From Cinclus cinclus (lineage: Eukaryota; Chordata; Aves; Passeriformes; Cinclidae): a stretch of DNA of 64,000 bases. The position numbers and the translations under genes were made by a program. The stretch spans positions 248,001-312,000 of the forward strand of contig NW_026912127.1 of assembly GCF_963662255.1 (NCBI RefSeq). Reading direction: 5' to 3'. The notes below the pieces were generated by a model that did not search any database, was not told the origin of the DNA, and saw only the letters and a list, made by a program, of their open reading frames with translations. Of the stretch, positions 43,289 to 53,696 are shown one piece after another (position 1 is the stretch's first letter; the number at the start of each line of letters is the position of its first letter).

Positions 43289-44707
43289 TTGAGTTACCTC
43301 AGTTTTGTGTTAGGTGGCATCATGTTGTCCAGCTTACCGTGGTTTGGGCTCCATGTGGCCACAGCTCTATCTCTCCCATTTGCAATCCCTTACTTGAACA
43401 TGGGTCCTATAACTCAGGCTGCTGTAACTATTATCCAGTTCCTTTTGTGGGCTGATAACATGAGAAATTCATGGATTTTTAACTTCCTCTGGAAGGTGGG
43501 CACATGGATTCGGAGCTATCACACTCTAACTGTATGTTTTTGGGGCTACTTTAATAATGGTACATACTGTGAGGATATGACACCAGGGAAAATTTTGTCC
43601 CAACCCCTTACACAGTTTTTTGGGTCTGCTCCACCAGCTTTTGAGGGGTTCAAATCTCTTCTAAGCAGTAATGATATCATACAGTGGCTGACATTGCTAA
43701 TAGGCCTTGTAAACCTGTTCTATTTAACATTCCGAGATGAGGGGAGATTGACTTGGATGACAACCCTGATACGTCCCCCAAGGAATAGGGATCCTGCCCC
43801 AGAGCCTGGCCCTGCCCCAGAGCCTGGCTCTGCCCCAGAGACTAAGGACTCTGCCCCAGAGCCTGACCCTGCCCCTGCCCCAGAGACTAAGGATTCTCCC
43901 CCAGAGACTAAGGATTCTGTCCCAGAGCCTGACTCTGCCCCTGCCCCAGAGACTAAGGATTCTGCCCCAGAGGTTAAGGATGTTGCCCCTGAGCCTGATT
44001 CTGCCCCAGAGCTCACCTCAGAAAGGAACCATCCAGAGTGGGTGGGGTTTCTAGTGAAGGAGATGGGCCAAATGCTGAAGGAGTACCTTTCCCCAGCTCT
44101 TGAGAAACTCTCCCTCTGCCTTAAAGAGGGAGAACCTGATGGTGCAGCAGTGGAACCCACAAATGTTACATCTCTCCAGGCTCCAGCTGAACTGCAAGGG
44201 CACTCACAGCCAGCAGCAGTTGCCCCCGTGGAAACTAGAAAGTCTAAGGTGAAAACAAAGCACCTAGATAATAATGATCAGAAAGCAGGGCCCTCACAAC
44301 CAGCAGGGGAGCCAGAGGTTGAGATCGTCACAGAGTCCCTGTCATACGAGAGTCTCCGTAATCTCCGTAAGGATGTTGTACGAAGGGGCCGTGAGGCTTT
44401 TACAACGTGGTTACTGCGGGTCTGGGACCTTATGGGTACAGGTGTGCAGCTGGATGGTACTGAGGCAAGGAATTTGGGACCCCTAACCCAGGACTCAGGT
44501 GTGGATCACATATTCGTAAGGGAACGAGGCCCCCTTTCCCTCTGGGAGCGGCTTTTAATGAGTGTAAGAGAGAGGTTTGTCCATAGAGAGAGAATGCAGG
44601 AGCACCACCATAGAATGTGCTGGAAAACCGCTGAGGAGGGGATCCAACAGCTGAGAGAAGTAGCAATACTGGAAGTACTCTTTGGGACGGGTGGACAACG
44701 ACAATGA
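43289..44707 (+). CDS. ERVL-type gag, N-terminal part (472 codons)
   Basis: The frame opens only 43 nt after the primer site. The N-terminal 150 residues are strongly hydrophobic with three or four likely membrane segments (about residues 4-33, 43-55 and 131-148). This is unusual for gag. An imperfect Pro/Glu repeat follows (units like APEPDSAPAPETKDS, residues about 165-240), then a charged linker and a helical capsid-like region (from about residue 350, containing TTWLLRVWDL). The frame ends early by a one-base shift near 44690; capsid sequence continues in the next frame. The start at 43289 is the first Met; a second is at 43322. Confidence 0.75.
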   Translation: MSYLSFVLGGIMLSSLPWFGLHVATALSLPFAIPYLNMGPITQAAVTIIQFLLWADNMRNSWIFNFLWKVGTWIRSYHTLTVCFWGYFNNGTYCEDMTPGKILSQPLTQFFGSAPPAFEGFKSLLSSNDIIQWLTLLIGLVNLFYLTFRDEGRLTWMTTLIRPPRNRDPAPEPGPAPEPGSAPETKDSAPEPDPAPAPETKDSPPETKDSVPEPDSAPAPETKDSAPEVKDVAPEPDSAPELTSERNHPEWVGFLVKEMGQMLKEYLSPALEKLSLCLKEGEPDGAAVEPTNVTSLQAPAELQGHSQPAAVAPVETRKSKVKTKHLDNNDQKAGPSQPAGEPEVEIVTESLSYESLRNLRKDVVRRGREAFTTWLLRVWDLMGTGVQLDGTEARNLGPLTQDSGVDHIFVRERGPLSLWERLLMSVRERFVHRERMQEHHHRMCWKTAEEGIQQLREVAILEVLFGTGGQRQ

Positions 44708-45302
44708 CCCCGACAAGGTCAGGTGCACAGGGCAGATGTTGTGGAATCTGGCACACCTGGGGCCATCTCAATACACCACATTCATTGCAGCCATTAATGC
44801 TGACACCAACCACGAGACAGTGGGTTCTGTTGCCGATAAGCTCAGAAATTTTGAGAGTATAATGAATGGCCCAATGCAGGCTCAGGTCTCTGCCGTGATT
44901 AGGGAACTCAGATAGGAGTTCAAGGAGGAGATAAGAGGGGTGAGGGAGGAGATGAGGAAGGTCAATGCAGCACCAGTGCGAGTCACAGATCCCAGAGTTA
45001 GAGCCCAACGTCCCCCAGCTAAGGAGAGAGGATACACCCCACGAGCTGACCTGTGGTTCTTTCTGCGTGACCATGGGGAAGACATGAGGAGGTGGGATGG
45101 GAAACCCACTTCTGCCCTGGCAGCACGGGTGCGTCAACTCAAGGAGGGAAACACTAACCAAAGGAGCTCCACTAAAGTGAAGGTAGCCTCAACTTCCCAT
45201 AACCAAGATGCAGGGTATTACAAAAGGGAGGATGATTTGTCAGATCCCCTTGAGGGAACCTCCAACATGTATGCCCAGGAAGGAAATAATAACCAGTGCT
45301 AG
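44682..45302 (+). pseudogene. ERVL-type gag, C-terminal part, shifted and interrupted
   Basis: It continues the capsid-like region (KVRCTGQMLWNLAHLGPSQY) after a frameshift. A TAG stands at 44913-44915, and then a basic region to a TAG at 45300-45302. The latter TAG is in frame with the protease/pol frame that follows and may be the natural gag-pol boundary. No Cys-His zinc knuckle is visible. Confidence 0.7.
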
Positions 45303-48300
45303 AGGGGCCCTGCCTCTAGCCAGGGAGAGGCACGGGAAAACTGGGTCTTTTGGACGGTGTGGATCCGATGGCCTGGCACATCAGAGCCACAAAAACATAG
45401 GGCCTTAGTTGATACTGGTTCACAGGTCACCCTAATACCATCAGAACATGTGGGGGAAGAGCCTGTTTCTATTGCTGGGGTGACAGGGGGATCACAGGAA
45501 TTGACTTTGCTGGAGGCTGAGGTGAGCCTGACTGGGAAAGAGTGGCAGAAGCATCCAATTGTGACTGGCCCAGAGGCACCGTGTATTCTAGGCATAGACT
45601 TCCTGAGGAATGGCTATTACAAAGACCCAAAGGGACTCAGGTGGGCTTTTGGAATAGCTGCTGTAGAGGCAGAAAACATTAAGCAATTGAACACCTTGCT
45701 TGGACTGTCAGAGAACCCATCTGTAGTGGGACTCCTGAAGGTGAAGGAGCAGCAAGTGCCAATTGCCACCTCCACAGTGCACCACCGGCAGTACAGGAAA
45801 AATCGAGATGCCGTGATCCCCATCCACAAGATGATCCGTGAGCTGGAGGGCCAAGGGGTGGTCAGCAGAACCCACTCACCCTTCAACAGCCCCATCTGGC
45901 CTGTGCGCAAGTCTGATGGAGAATGGAGATTGACTGTGGACTATCGTGCATTGAATGAAGTGACTCCACCGCTGAGCGCTGCCGTGCCGGACATGCTGGA
46001 ACTCCAGTACGCGCTGGAGTCCAAGGCAGCAAAGTGGTACGCCACCATTGACATTGCCAATGCATTTTTCTCCATTCCTCTGGCAGCAGAGTGCAGGCCT
46101 CAGTTTGCTTTCACCTGGAGGGGCGTGCAGTACACCTGGAACCGACTGCCCCAGGGGTGGAAACACAGCCCCACCATCTGCCATGGACTGATCCAGGCTG
46201 CACTGGAAAAGGGTGAAGCTCCAGAACATCTGCAATACATTGCTGACATCATTGTGTGGGGGAACACGGCAATGGAATTATTTGAGAAAGGAGAAAAGAT
46301 CATCCAGATTCTGCTGGGAGCCGGTTTTGCCATCAAGAGGAGCAAAGTCAAAGGTCCTGCCCGAGAGATCCAGTTCCTGGGAGTAAAGTGGCAAGACGGG
46401 CGGCGCCAAATCCCCACTGAGGTCATCAATAAGATCACCGCGATGTCTCCACCAACCAACAAGAAGGAAACACAAGCTTTCCTAGGTGCCATAGGCTTTT
46501 GGAGAATGCACATTCCTGAGTACAGCCAGATCGTGAGCCCTCTCTACCTGGTCACCCGGAAGAAGAACGAATTCCACTGGAGCCCTGAGCAGCAGCAAGC
46601 CTTTGCCCAGATCAAGCAGGAGATCGCTCATGCTGTAGCCCTCGGCCCAGTCAGGACGGGACCAGAGGTGAAGAATGTGCTCTACTCTGCAGCCGGGAAC
46701 AAGGGCTTGTCCTGGAGCCTTTGGCAGAAGGTACCTGGTGAGACCCGAGGCCGACCTCTGGGATTCTGGAGCCGAAGTTACAGAGGATCTGAAGCCAACT
46801 ACACCCCAACAGAGAAGGAGATCTTGGCTGCTTATGAAGGAGTTCAAGCTGCCTCAGAAGTGATTGGCACAGAAGCACAGCTCCTCCTGGCACCCCGACT
46901 ACCAGTGCTGGGGTGGATGTTTAAAGGGAAGGTCCCCTCTACCCACCACGCCACCGATGCCACATGGAGCAAGTGGATTGCCCTCATCACACAGCGCGCC
47001 CGTATCGGAAACCCAAATCGCCCTGGGATTTTGGAAATAATTACAAACTGGCCAGAAGGTGAAAATTTTGGTCTTGCCGATGAAGAGGAGCAAGAACAAG
47101 TGACCCGGGCTGATGAAGCCCCGCCATACAACCAACTGCCAGCAGATGAAACTCACTACGCTCTTTTCACTGACGGTTCCTGTCGCATCGTGGGGATGAA
47201 CCGGAAGTGGAAAGCAGCCGTATGGAGCCCCACACGACAGGTTGCACAAGCTACTGAAGGAGAAGGTGGATCAAGTCAACTTGCTGAACTCAAAGCTGTT
47301 CAGCTGGCCCTGGACATTGCTGAAAGAGAGAAGTGGCCAAAGCTTTACCTTTACACTGATTCATGGATGGTAGCCAATGCTCTGTGGGGCTGGCTGGAAA
47401 GATGGAAAAAAGCTAACTGGCAACGTAGGGGAAAGCCAATCTGGGCTGCTGATGAGTGGAAAGACATTGCCAGTCGGGTAGAGAAGCTACCCGTAAAGGT
47501 CCATCATGTAGATGCCCATGTCCCCAAGAGTCGGGCTAATGAGGAGCACCAACACAATGAGCAAGTAGATCAGGCTGCAAGGATAGAGGTGTCACAGATA
47601 GACTTAGACTGGCAACACAAAGGAGAGTTGTTCCTGGCTCGATGGGCCCACGATGCCTCAGGTCACCAAGGCAGAGATGCTACCTATAAGTGGGTATGAG
47701 ATAGAGGGGTGGATCTCACCATGGACAGTATTTCCCAGGTTATCCATGACTATGAGATGTGTGCTGCCATCAAGCAAGCCAAGCGAGTGAAGCCCCTCTG
47801 GTATGGGGGGCGGTGGTCCAAATATAAGTATGGGGAGGCCTGGCAGATTGACTACATCACACTGCCTCAGACACGCCAAGGCAAGCGTTACGTGCTGACC
47901 ATGGTAGAAGCCACCACTGGATGGTTGGAGACCTACCCTGTGCCTCATGCCACTGCCCGCAACACCATCCTGGGCCTGGAAAAACAAGTCCTTTGGAGAC
48001 ATGGTACCCCTGAGAGAATTGAGTCAGACAATGGGACTCATTTCAAAAACAGCCTCATAAGCACCTGGGCCAGAGAACACGGCATCGAGTGGGTGTACCA
48101 CATTCCTTATCACGCACCAGCGGCTGGGAAAGTGGAACGGTGCAATGGGCTGCTTAAAACCACCTTGAAGGCACTGAGTGGGGGGACTTTCAAGAACTGG
48201 GAGATTAATCTACCAAAGGCCACATGGTTAGTGAACACCCGAGGTTCCACTAATCGAGCAGGCCCTGCCCAGTCTGAGCCCTTGAGAACACCAGATGGGG

Positions 48301-48485
48301 ACAAGGTTCCAGTGGTGCATATGAGAGGTATGCTAGGAAAAACTGTTTGGGTGAACCCTGCCTCCAGCAAAGACAATCCAATTCGGGGGGTGGTTTTTGC
48401 TCAAGGGCCAGGGTGTACCTGGTGGATCATGCAAAGGGATGGAAAGACCAGATGCATACCCCAAGGAGACATTGTTTTAGGGTGA
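45303..48485 (+). pseudogene. ERVL-type pol (protease, RT, RNase H, integrase)
   Basis: One frame of about 1060 codons with a single stop. Protease has LVDTGSQVTLIP (about 45405). Reverse transcriptase has motif A TIDIANAFFSIPL (about 46048) and PQGWKHSP. Motif C reads YIAD, with Ala coded at 46242-46244 where Asp is catalytic. RNase H has FTDGSC, a Glu (LAELKAV), YTDSWMV and HVDAH. The integrase zinc region HDASGH is followed by the TGA at 47697-47699, then CAAIK. The core has WQIDYIT, SDNGTHF and KVERCN, all three acidic residues present. TGA from CGA by C-to-T change is likely. Pol enzymes would copy and insert the element, but this copy cannot do so itself. Confidence 0.9.
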
Positions 48486-48591
48486 ACTACCTACAATACT
48501 GTGCCTGTATCTGTAACTGTATGGATGTCTATAATTTGAAGGTTTTTAATTTGATTTGGCATGATGGTAGGGGAAAATTCGGGGTGGATAA

Positions 48592-49285
48592 TGTTGAGGG
48601 TTAGTTCTTTCTTTTTTTTTTTTCCCTCTGTGGAATTTTCCCCATTGTCATGCTAAGATACCTGTTGACTGGGCCCTGGTGACAAGGGGGAGGGGACGGG
48701 AGGGAAGAAGCAAGCCCCGCGAGATTCAAACAGCCAGAAGAGGAAGAGGAAGGCTGGGCCTCGGCCCATTTCTCCCGCGGAGTTCGGACGAGAAGGACGA
48801 TCGCCGTCTGTGTCCCATCCCAGCGTCGGGAAACCACCATCGGACCCTGCCCGGCTGTCTTCTCGCTGTGAACTACCACCATCCAGCACTCTACTGAGCA
48901 CCGGGACCAACACCGTGAGCGGAGAGCTCTCTCTCCATCTCTCTCTCCCCCTGGGACAGCTCTGCCATCACCCCCAGCCCTCCTGCAGCTCTGCGGGAGC
49001 CACCCGCCCCCAGCACCGGGAACTGCAGCTCAGGGAAAAGGTGCCTGCAGCCAAAAAACACTGGGACTGAGTTACTGTTCTGTTTGTGGGTAATTTCATA
49101 GCTGTTGTTGTTCTTGTTTGTCTTGTTAAATATACTAGTAAAGAACTGTTATTCCTACCCCCATATCTTTGCCTGAGAGCTCTCTTAATTCCGAAATTAT
49201 AATAATCGGAAGAATCATATTTTCTTTCAGTCCAAGGGGAAGCTTCTGCTTTCCTTGGCAAACACCTGTCCTTCAAACCAGGACA
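48592..49285 (+). repeat. 3' LTR of the ERVL-type provirus
   Basis: 694 bp, ends as in the 5' LTR. It directly abuts CCCCAGTTACAGGGC of the zinc-finger unit C. Confidence 0.93.
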
Positions 49286-49839
49286 CCCCAGTTACAGGGC
49301 TTTCAAAGGAATGAACAGAAACCTTTTTGTTTCAAGGCCAAAACAAAAGAATTTATGTGTCCCTGCTGGCAAAGCATCCACATGCTTGGCTGGGTGGGAA
49401 GAACCCTTTTTGAAGGGGTTTCCACCCCACCATCTCCAAAATTGTGGGGTTTGCCCCAATATGTTCCCATTTGGCTGTGGAAGATGCCCATGAGCCAGAA
49501 AGGATTAAAATGATGGATTTCTATTGGAGAAGACCTCCAAGGCCATTCAGTGTTGCTTGATGCCACCAGAAGATGCAAAGAGTGAGATTTTTCTCGGGTC
49601 AGAAGTCGACAAACGTGCTCTTCACAATGGATTTCTGATGTTGATCTGTGGATATGTCCAGGTGCTCAAGGGAAGCCAGGAGGATGAAGAGCCGCCCAGC
49701 CAGGTGTCTTCCTAACATGGATCACCGGGGCTCTGCCCACCAGGGGTCACTCGGCATCATCCAGCACAGATCCTGCCATGGAGAATGGAGCTGGAGCAGC
49801 ACATGAAGCTCTTCCTGCACTTGATTTGCAGGGCTTCCC
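49286..49839 (-). other. 3' flank and untranslated region of zinc-finger gene C
   Basis: Nearly identical to 57532-58085 of copy D. It contains the CAGGAGGATG and GATCCTGCCATGG phrases shared by all units. The ERVL-type element has displaced whatever stood further downstream of this gene. Confidence 0.75.
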
Positions 49840-51024
49840 TTAGTGGTGCCTCCATTGGTGTTTGGTCAGGTGAGAGCTCTGTGAAAAGCTCTTCCCACAC
49901 TCAGAACACTCATAGGGCCTCTCCCCAGTGTGGATGCGCCGGTGGGTGACGAGGTTGGAGTTGTGCCTGAAGCCCTTCCTGTAGTCGGGGCAGCAGAAGG
50001 GCCTCTCCTCTATGTGAATGCGCTGGTGCAGGAGGAGACTGGAGCTGGTCAGAAACCTCTTGCTGCATTTATCACACTCATAGGGCTGTTCCCCTGTGTG
50101 GATCCTTTGGTGGACAATCAGTTCAGAGCTTGTCCTGAAGCACTTCCCACACTGCCCACACTCATAGGGCATCTCCCCAGTGTGGATGCGCCTGTGGGAG
50201 ACAAGGCGGGAGTTGTATTTGAAGCCCTTCCCACAGTCAGGGCAGCGGAAGGGCCTCTCTTCTGTGTGAATCCGCTGATGCATGACGAGATTGGAGCTGG
50301 TCTGAAACCTCTTCCTGCGTATGTCACATTCATAGGGCCTCTCCCCAGTGTGGATCATCTGGTGGCGGATCAGTTTGAATCTCGTACTGAAGCTCTTTCC
50401 ACACTCCCCACACTCATAGGGCCGTTCCCCCATGTGGATTCTCCAGTGCCAGATCAGGGAGGATCTCTTGCTGAAGCTCTTCCCACAATTTGAACACTTG
50501 TGGGGCTTATCCGCATCATGAAGATGCTCATGGAACCCCAGCTCTGAGCTCTGGCTGCAGCTCTGTCCGGTTCTTTGGCCCTGGTTCTCCTCCTCGGATA
50601 CCCAAGAACTGTGTTTGCAGCCCATCCTCATGTGGGATCTCCCGGGCTTTTCCTCCTCGCTGGTTTCCTGTGCAATGGAGCTGCTCCAAACAGCCTCTTC
50701 CACAAGGTTCTGCTGCAGGGATTTGTCCTCCCTGGTCTCCATCCTCAGCTCCTTGTCTAGAGGGGGAAAGACAAGGAGAAGATGGGATTTGCCTCTGTTC
50801 CAGAGGGAGGGGGAAGGAGATCCCCCCAGCACGTCCCTGGCAGGACGGCGTCGGCAGCGGGGCTGTCCTGCAGCCGGGGGCCGTGCTGGGCTGGGAGATG
50901 GAGCAGGACAGAGGGTGAAAGGGGCAGGGACTTCCTCCTCACCTGCCTGGGGCTCCGGGGGCATGTTCTTCTTCCTCACGGCCTCATCCTCCATCGGGCC
51001 AAGGTTTAGGAATGGGAAATCCAT
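49840..51024 (-). CDS. C2H2 zinc-finger protein, copy C (eight fingers)
   Basis: 394 codons open, Met at 51024. A likely intron (50757-50942, 186 bp, donor CAG/GTGAGG, acceptor CTAG/ACAAGG) is a multiple of three with no stop. Spliced, the product has 332 residues; unspliced it is longer by 62. The acidic N-terminal part ([21 protein letters not shown]) lacks a KRAB domain. Eight fingers with HTGERP-type linkers follow; finger 3 (CDIR) and finger 7 (CPDY) lack their second Cys, and the other six keep C2H2. It would be a nuclear DNA-binding protein. The acceptor before GATTTCCC used in copies A and D is changed from AG to TG here, and this change also creates the Met used as start. This is the best-preserved host gene of the window. 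Confidence 0.82.
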   Translation of the reverse strand: MDFPFLNLGPMEDEAVRKKNMPPEPQAGEEEVPAPFTLCPAPSPSPARPPAAGQPRCRRRPARDVLGGSPSPSLWNRGKSHLLLVFPPLDKELRMETREDKSLQQNLVEEAVWSSSIAQETSEEEKPGRSHMRMGCKHSSWVSEEENQGQRTGQSCSQSSELGFHEHLHDADKPHKCSNCGKSFSKRSSLIWHWRIHMGERPYECGECGKSFSTRFKLIRHQMIHTGERPYECDIRRKRFQTSSNLVMHQRIHTEERPFRCPDCGKGFKYNSRLVSHRRIHTGEMPYECGQCGKCFRTSSELIVHQRIHTGEQPYECDKCSKRFLTSSSLLLHQRIHIEERPFCCPDYRKGFRHNSNLVTHRRIHTGERPYECSECGKSFSQSSHLTKHQWRHH

Positions 51025-51799
51025 TTTTGGGGGAAAAGAAGGGTTGAGCGCGTTGGGTTTATGTTCCTGCGGGCCAAGTTCAGCTGGACAAGCCAGTGCC
51101 CCTTTCAGCCTCAGAGAGCCTGGGGCTGCTTATCACCAACCTCCCACACCCCTCCAGGCTGCCGGGGGTCCCCCGGCTCCGGGATCGCCCCTCTGCGCTC
51201 TCCCCGCTCCGGGGTTCCCGTATTCCCCCACGGCTCTCCCGGATATCCCCAGAACCGATCTCGCCCCCTCTCCGCCAGAACGAGCGATAGCAATGTGGGA
51301 CCCGCCAAGATCCCTCCCGGGGCATTTCCGGCTGAGCTTCGGGGTCCTGCAAGATCCAAACATCTCCTGCCCCACAAAGAAACCTCCAGGAGACCTCCCC
51401 ACGATGGATTTGGGGCGAGCTCCCCCTCCCAGCTCACCTGCGGCTTCCGGGGGGAGGGGTGATGCCGGGGAAGTCGGGGAAGCTGCGGCCTAGAGCGGGC
51501 GAGCGAGTGAGCCGCTCGGTTCTGCTGCTGCTCTTCCTTCCACTACTCTTCTTCCTTCCGCTCCTCCTCCCCCAGCCCGGCCCGGCCCGGTGCCGACGCG
51601 CAAAAGCAGCCGCGCTCCGCCCTGGGGGATTGCAAAGCGGTTGCGCCCCGCGCGGCACTGGGAAGTGATACTGGGAGCACTGGTAACGATCCTGACAGCA
51701 CCTAGAAGCAACTGGGAGCGCTCTCCCTGCCAGTACCGCTCTTACTGGGAGCACTGGGAGGGAACTGGGAGCAAACTGCGCCTAGACCCGGCTACAGCC

Positions 51800-51929
51800 G
51801 GTGGTGGGCGGTGTCGGAGCAGAGGGCGTGGTTATGCAAATCTAGGAGCGATCGCGCGCTGTGATTGGTGTGCGGAAGCAGCGCGGGGTTCTCCCTGGTC
51901 ACGTGAGGGCGGGAGCGGTGGGCAGAGCG
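51800..51929. promoter_or_regulatory. Bidirectional promoter, copy C
   Basis: GGGCGG-like box (51806), octamer ATGCAAAT (51834-51841), GCGATCGCGCGC, inverted CCAAT (GATTGG, 51862) and CACGTG (51900-51905). Same order as in copies A and D. It drives zinc-finger gene C to the left and faces the ATGGCGGCG exon to the right. Confidence 0.78.
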
Positions 51930-51945
51930 ATGGCGGCGGCGTGCG
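51930..51945 (+). other. Plus-strand first coding exon, copy C
   Basis: ATGGCGGCGGCGTGCG with GTGAG donor, same length and donor offset as copies A and D. Confidence 0.58.
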
Positions 51946-52110
51946 GTGAGAGGGAACGGGAATGGGAGCGGGAGCGGGAACGGGAGTGGGAACGGGGACT
52001 GGAATGGGGACTGGAATGGGGACAGGGACCGAGAATGGAAACAGGGAATGGGGACAGGGACCGGGAATACAGGACCGGGAATGGGGACAGGGACTGGGAT
52101 AGGGACAGCC
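51946..52110. repeat. GGGAATGGGAC-type minisatellite, copy C
   Basis: Short array of GGGAACGGGAGTGG/GGGGACAGGGACC units directly after the exon 1 donor. It is shorter than in copies A and D. Confidence 0.85.
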
Positions 52111-53696
52111 CCGTGTCATGCCCTGGGGACCGAGGAGGGGACAGGGACAGGGGAGGAGCCAGGGACTGGGCTGTCGCACCGTGACCTTGCTGAACTGGGA
52201 GCTCGCGTGTCTCATTTTCGGGGCTCCTGCCCCCCACCTCCCCCCCCCCCCCCCCCCCCGGGGTTCCTCTCGTCGTGTTCTGGGGGGGAAGCAGTCAGCA
52301 CCCACAGTACCCCTCCAGTAGCTCCCAGTATCCCCAGTAACCTCAGTGCTGCCAGACCAGTATGGGGGCTTAAGATAGATCCTGGTTTGGTGTCCAGTTC
52401 CAGTGCCCAGCCCCAGACCCGGTGTCCATTGTCTAGTCCCAATCCCCACCACGTTTCCAGCTGCTGTGTCATGATGCCAGGCATTGTCCCAGGTGGCTTC
52501 CAGCCCCAGTGCCAGTCCCAGTTCCCAGGGCCATGATGCCAAGATTGGGCTTGGTGTAGGGCCCTGGGCATGACTGGGGCACAGCGTGAAGGGTTTCATG
52601 GGACATGGGACTAAAGACATGAAACATGGGACATGGGGCATATAGGACATGACACAGGGTGCAGGGTGTGGTATAGGACACAGGACATGACCTTGAGCAT
52701 GGCACAGGACACGGAACAGGACACAGGGACAGGGGACATGATTTTGGAGCATGGTACCTGCCCCAGCCCGTGATGCATGAGTTCCTGTGCCCACATGTGC
52801 CCCACACGTCACCTGCCACCCCCCCTGCGGCACCACCATGTTCTCACCGGTGTCCCTCCTGCCTGCTGGGTACAGTTTGGTGGCCTCGGATGTGGCCTTC
52901 CCAGTGTGGGTCCTGCTCTGCCACAAGCCCTGGGGACATCATCCCTGCCCAGTGGCACCAGGTGTCTATCCATCGGCGATAACTGGGACAAGTCCCACAC
53001 GGTGGCATCAGGTGGCACCTGTGCCACTGGCAGCAGAGATGTCTACAAGGGGGTAACTGAAGGGACAGAACAGGGTGCAGGTGCTCACAGTGTCCCTGTC
53101 ATCCACAGGGGGTGGTGATCAGGGGTGTCAGGATGAGGTGGTCATAGAGGTGCCACCAGGGGTGTGGTGATACCAAGGCACACATGGCCATGGAAGTGCC
53201 GCCGCAGGTGCTGGAATGCCCGTGGAGATGCCACCACGAGCACGGCAGTGCCAGGGGACACATTAGTCTATGGTGTGGCAATGCTGGTGGGCATGGCAGT
53301 GACAGGCCAGGCGTGGGGCCAGGCTGGGGTGGCTCCGTGCCCACCCCATGGGTGGCCCTGCTGGTTGCAAGCCGTTTTGGTTGGTGTCTGTGCCAGTGCC
53401 TGGCCCGGTGCTACCGTTAATGCCAGCCCTGGCACAGGGACATGCACAGGTGTGGGAGTGACAAGGGGGACTGGGCACCCCGAGGGCTGTGCCAGGCCAG
53501 CACCTCCCACCCCATGCCTTTGTCCTCAAGAAGGTGGCACACGGACACCGAAAGGGGTTAGAAGAGTTGGGGACACAGTGGTCATCTGGGGACATGAAGG
53601 ACCTCAGCCTATGGAGGTGATTTGGGACACTGGTGTGATTTGAGGACGCTGAGGTGCCCCAGTGCTATCCCCAGCACTGTTTCCCTGTCCCCACAG
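52111..53696. other. Unassigned stretch before the mucolipin-like fragment
   Basis: It contains a C run of about 20 bases near 52235-52258, GGGACATGGGACA-type phrases (52590-52740) and many GGTGGCACC-like phrases (52950-53300). Overlapping frames without domains. Earlier mucolipin exons might be expected here, but I cannot recognise any. Confidence 0.35.

Larger units (their letters stand above)
42528..49285 (+). mobile_element. ERVL-type (class III) provirus, young, no env
   Basis: It has two LTRs of about 695 bp, a perfect tRNA-Lys primer site, gag and pol, and no env (pol ends 107 bp before the 3' LTR). LTRs differ by eye at four bases and a T-run length, so the insertion is recent. The target duplication is CCCCA (42523-42527 and 49286-49290), and the unoccupied target stands in copy D at 57532-57536. 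RNase H and integrase are of the ERVL type. Defects are a gag frameshift and TAG, an Ala in the catalytic YxDD box, and a TGA in integrase. Confidence 0.93.

Noticed and set aside
52232..52260. Long C run as a regulatory element
   Set aside because: A simple homopolymer in unassigned DNA. It could also be an assembly-prone spot, and nothing else supports a function.
51832..52926. 364-codon minus-strand frame
   Set aside because: It crosses the promoter, the exon and the minisatellite of copy C. The repeated PVPIPVPI-type phrases are minisatellite translation.
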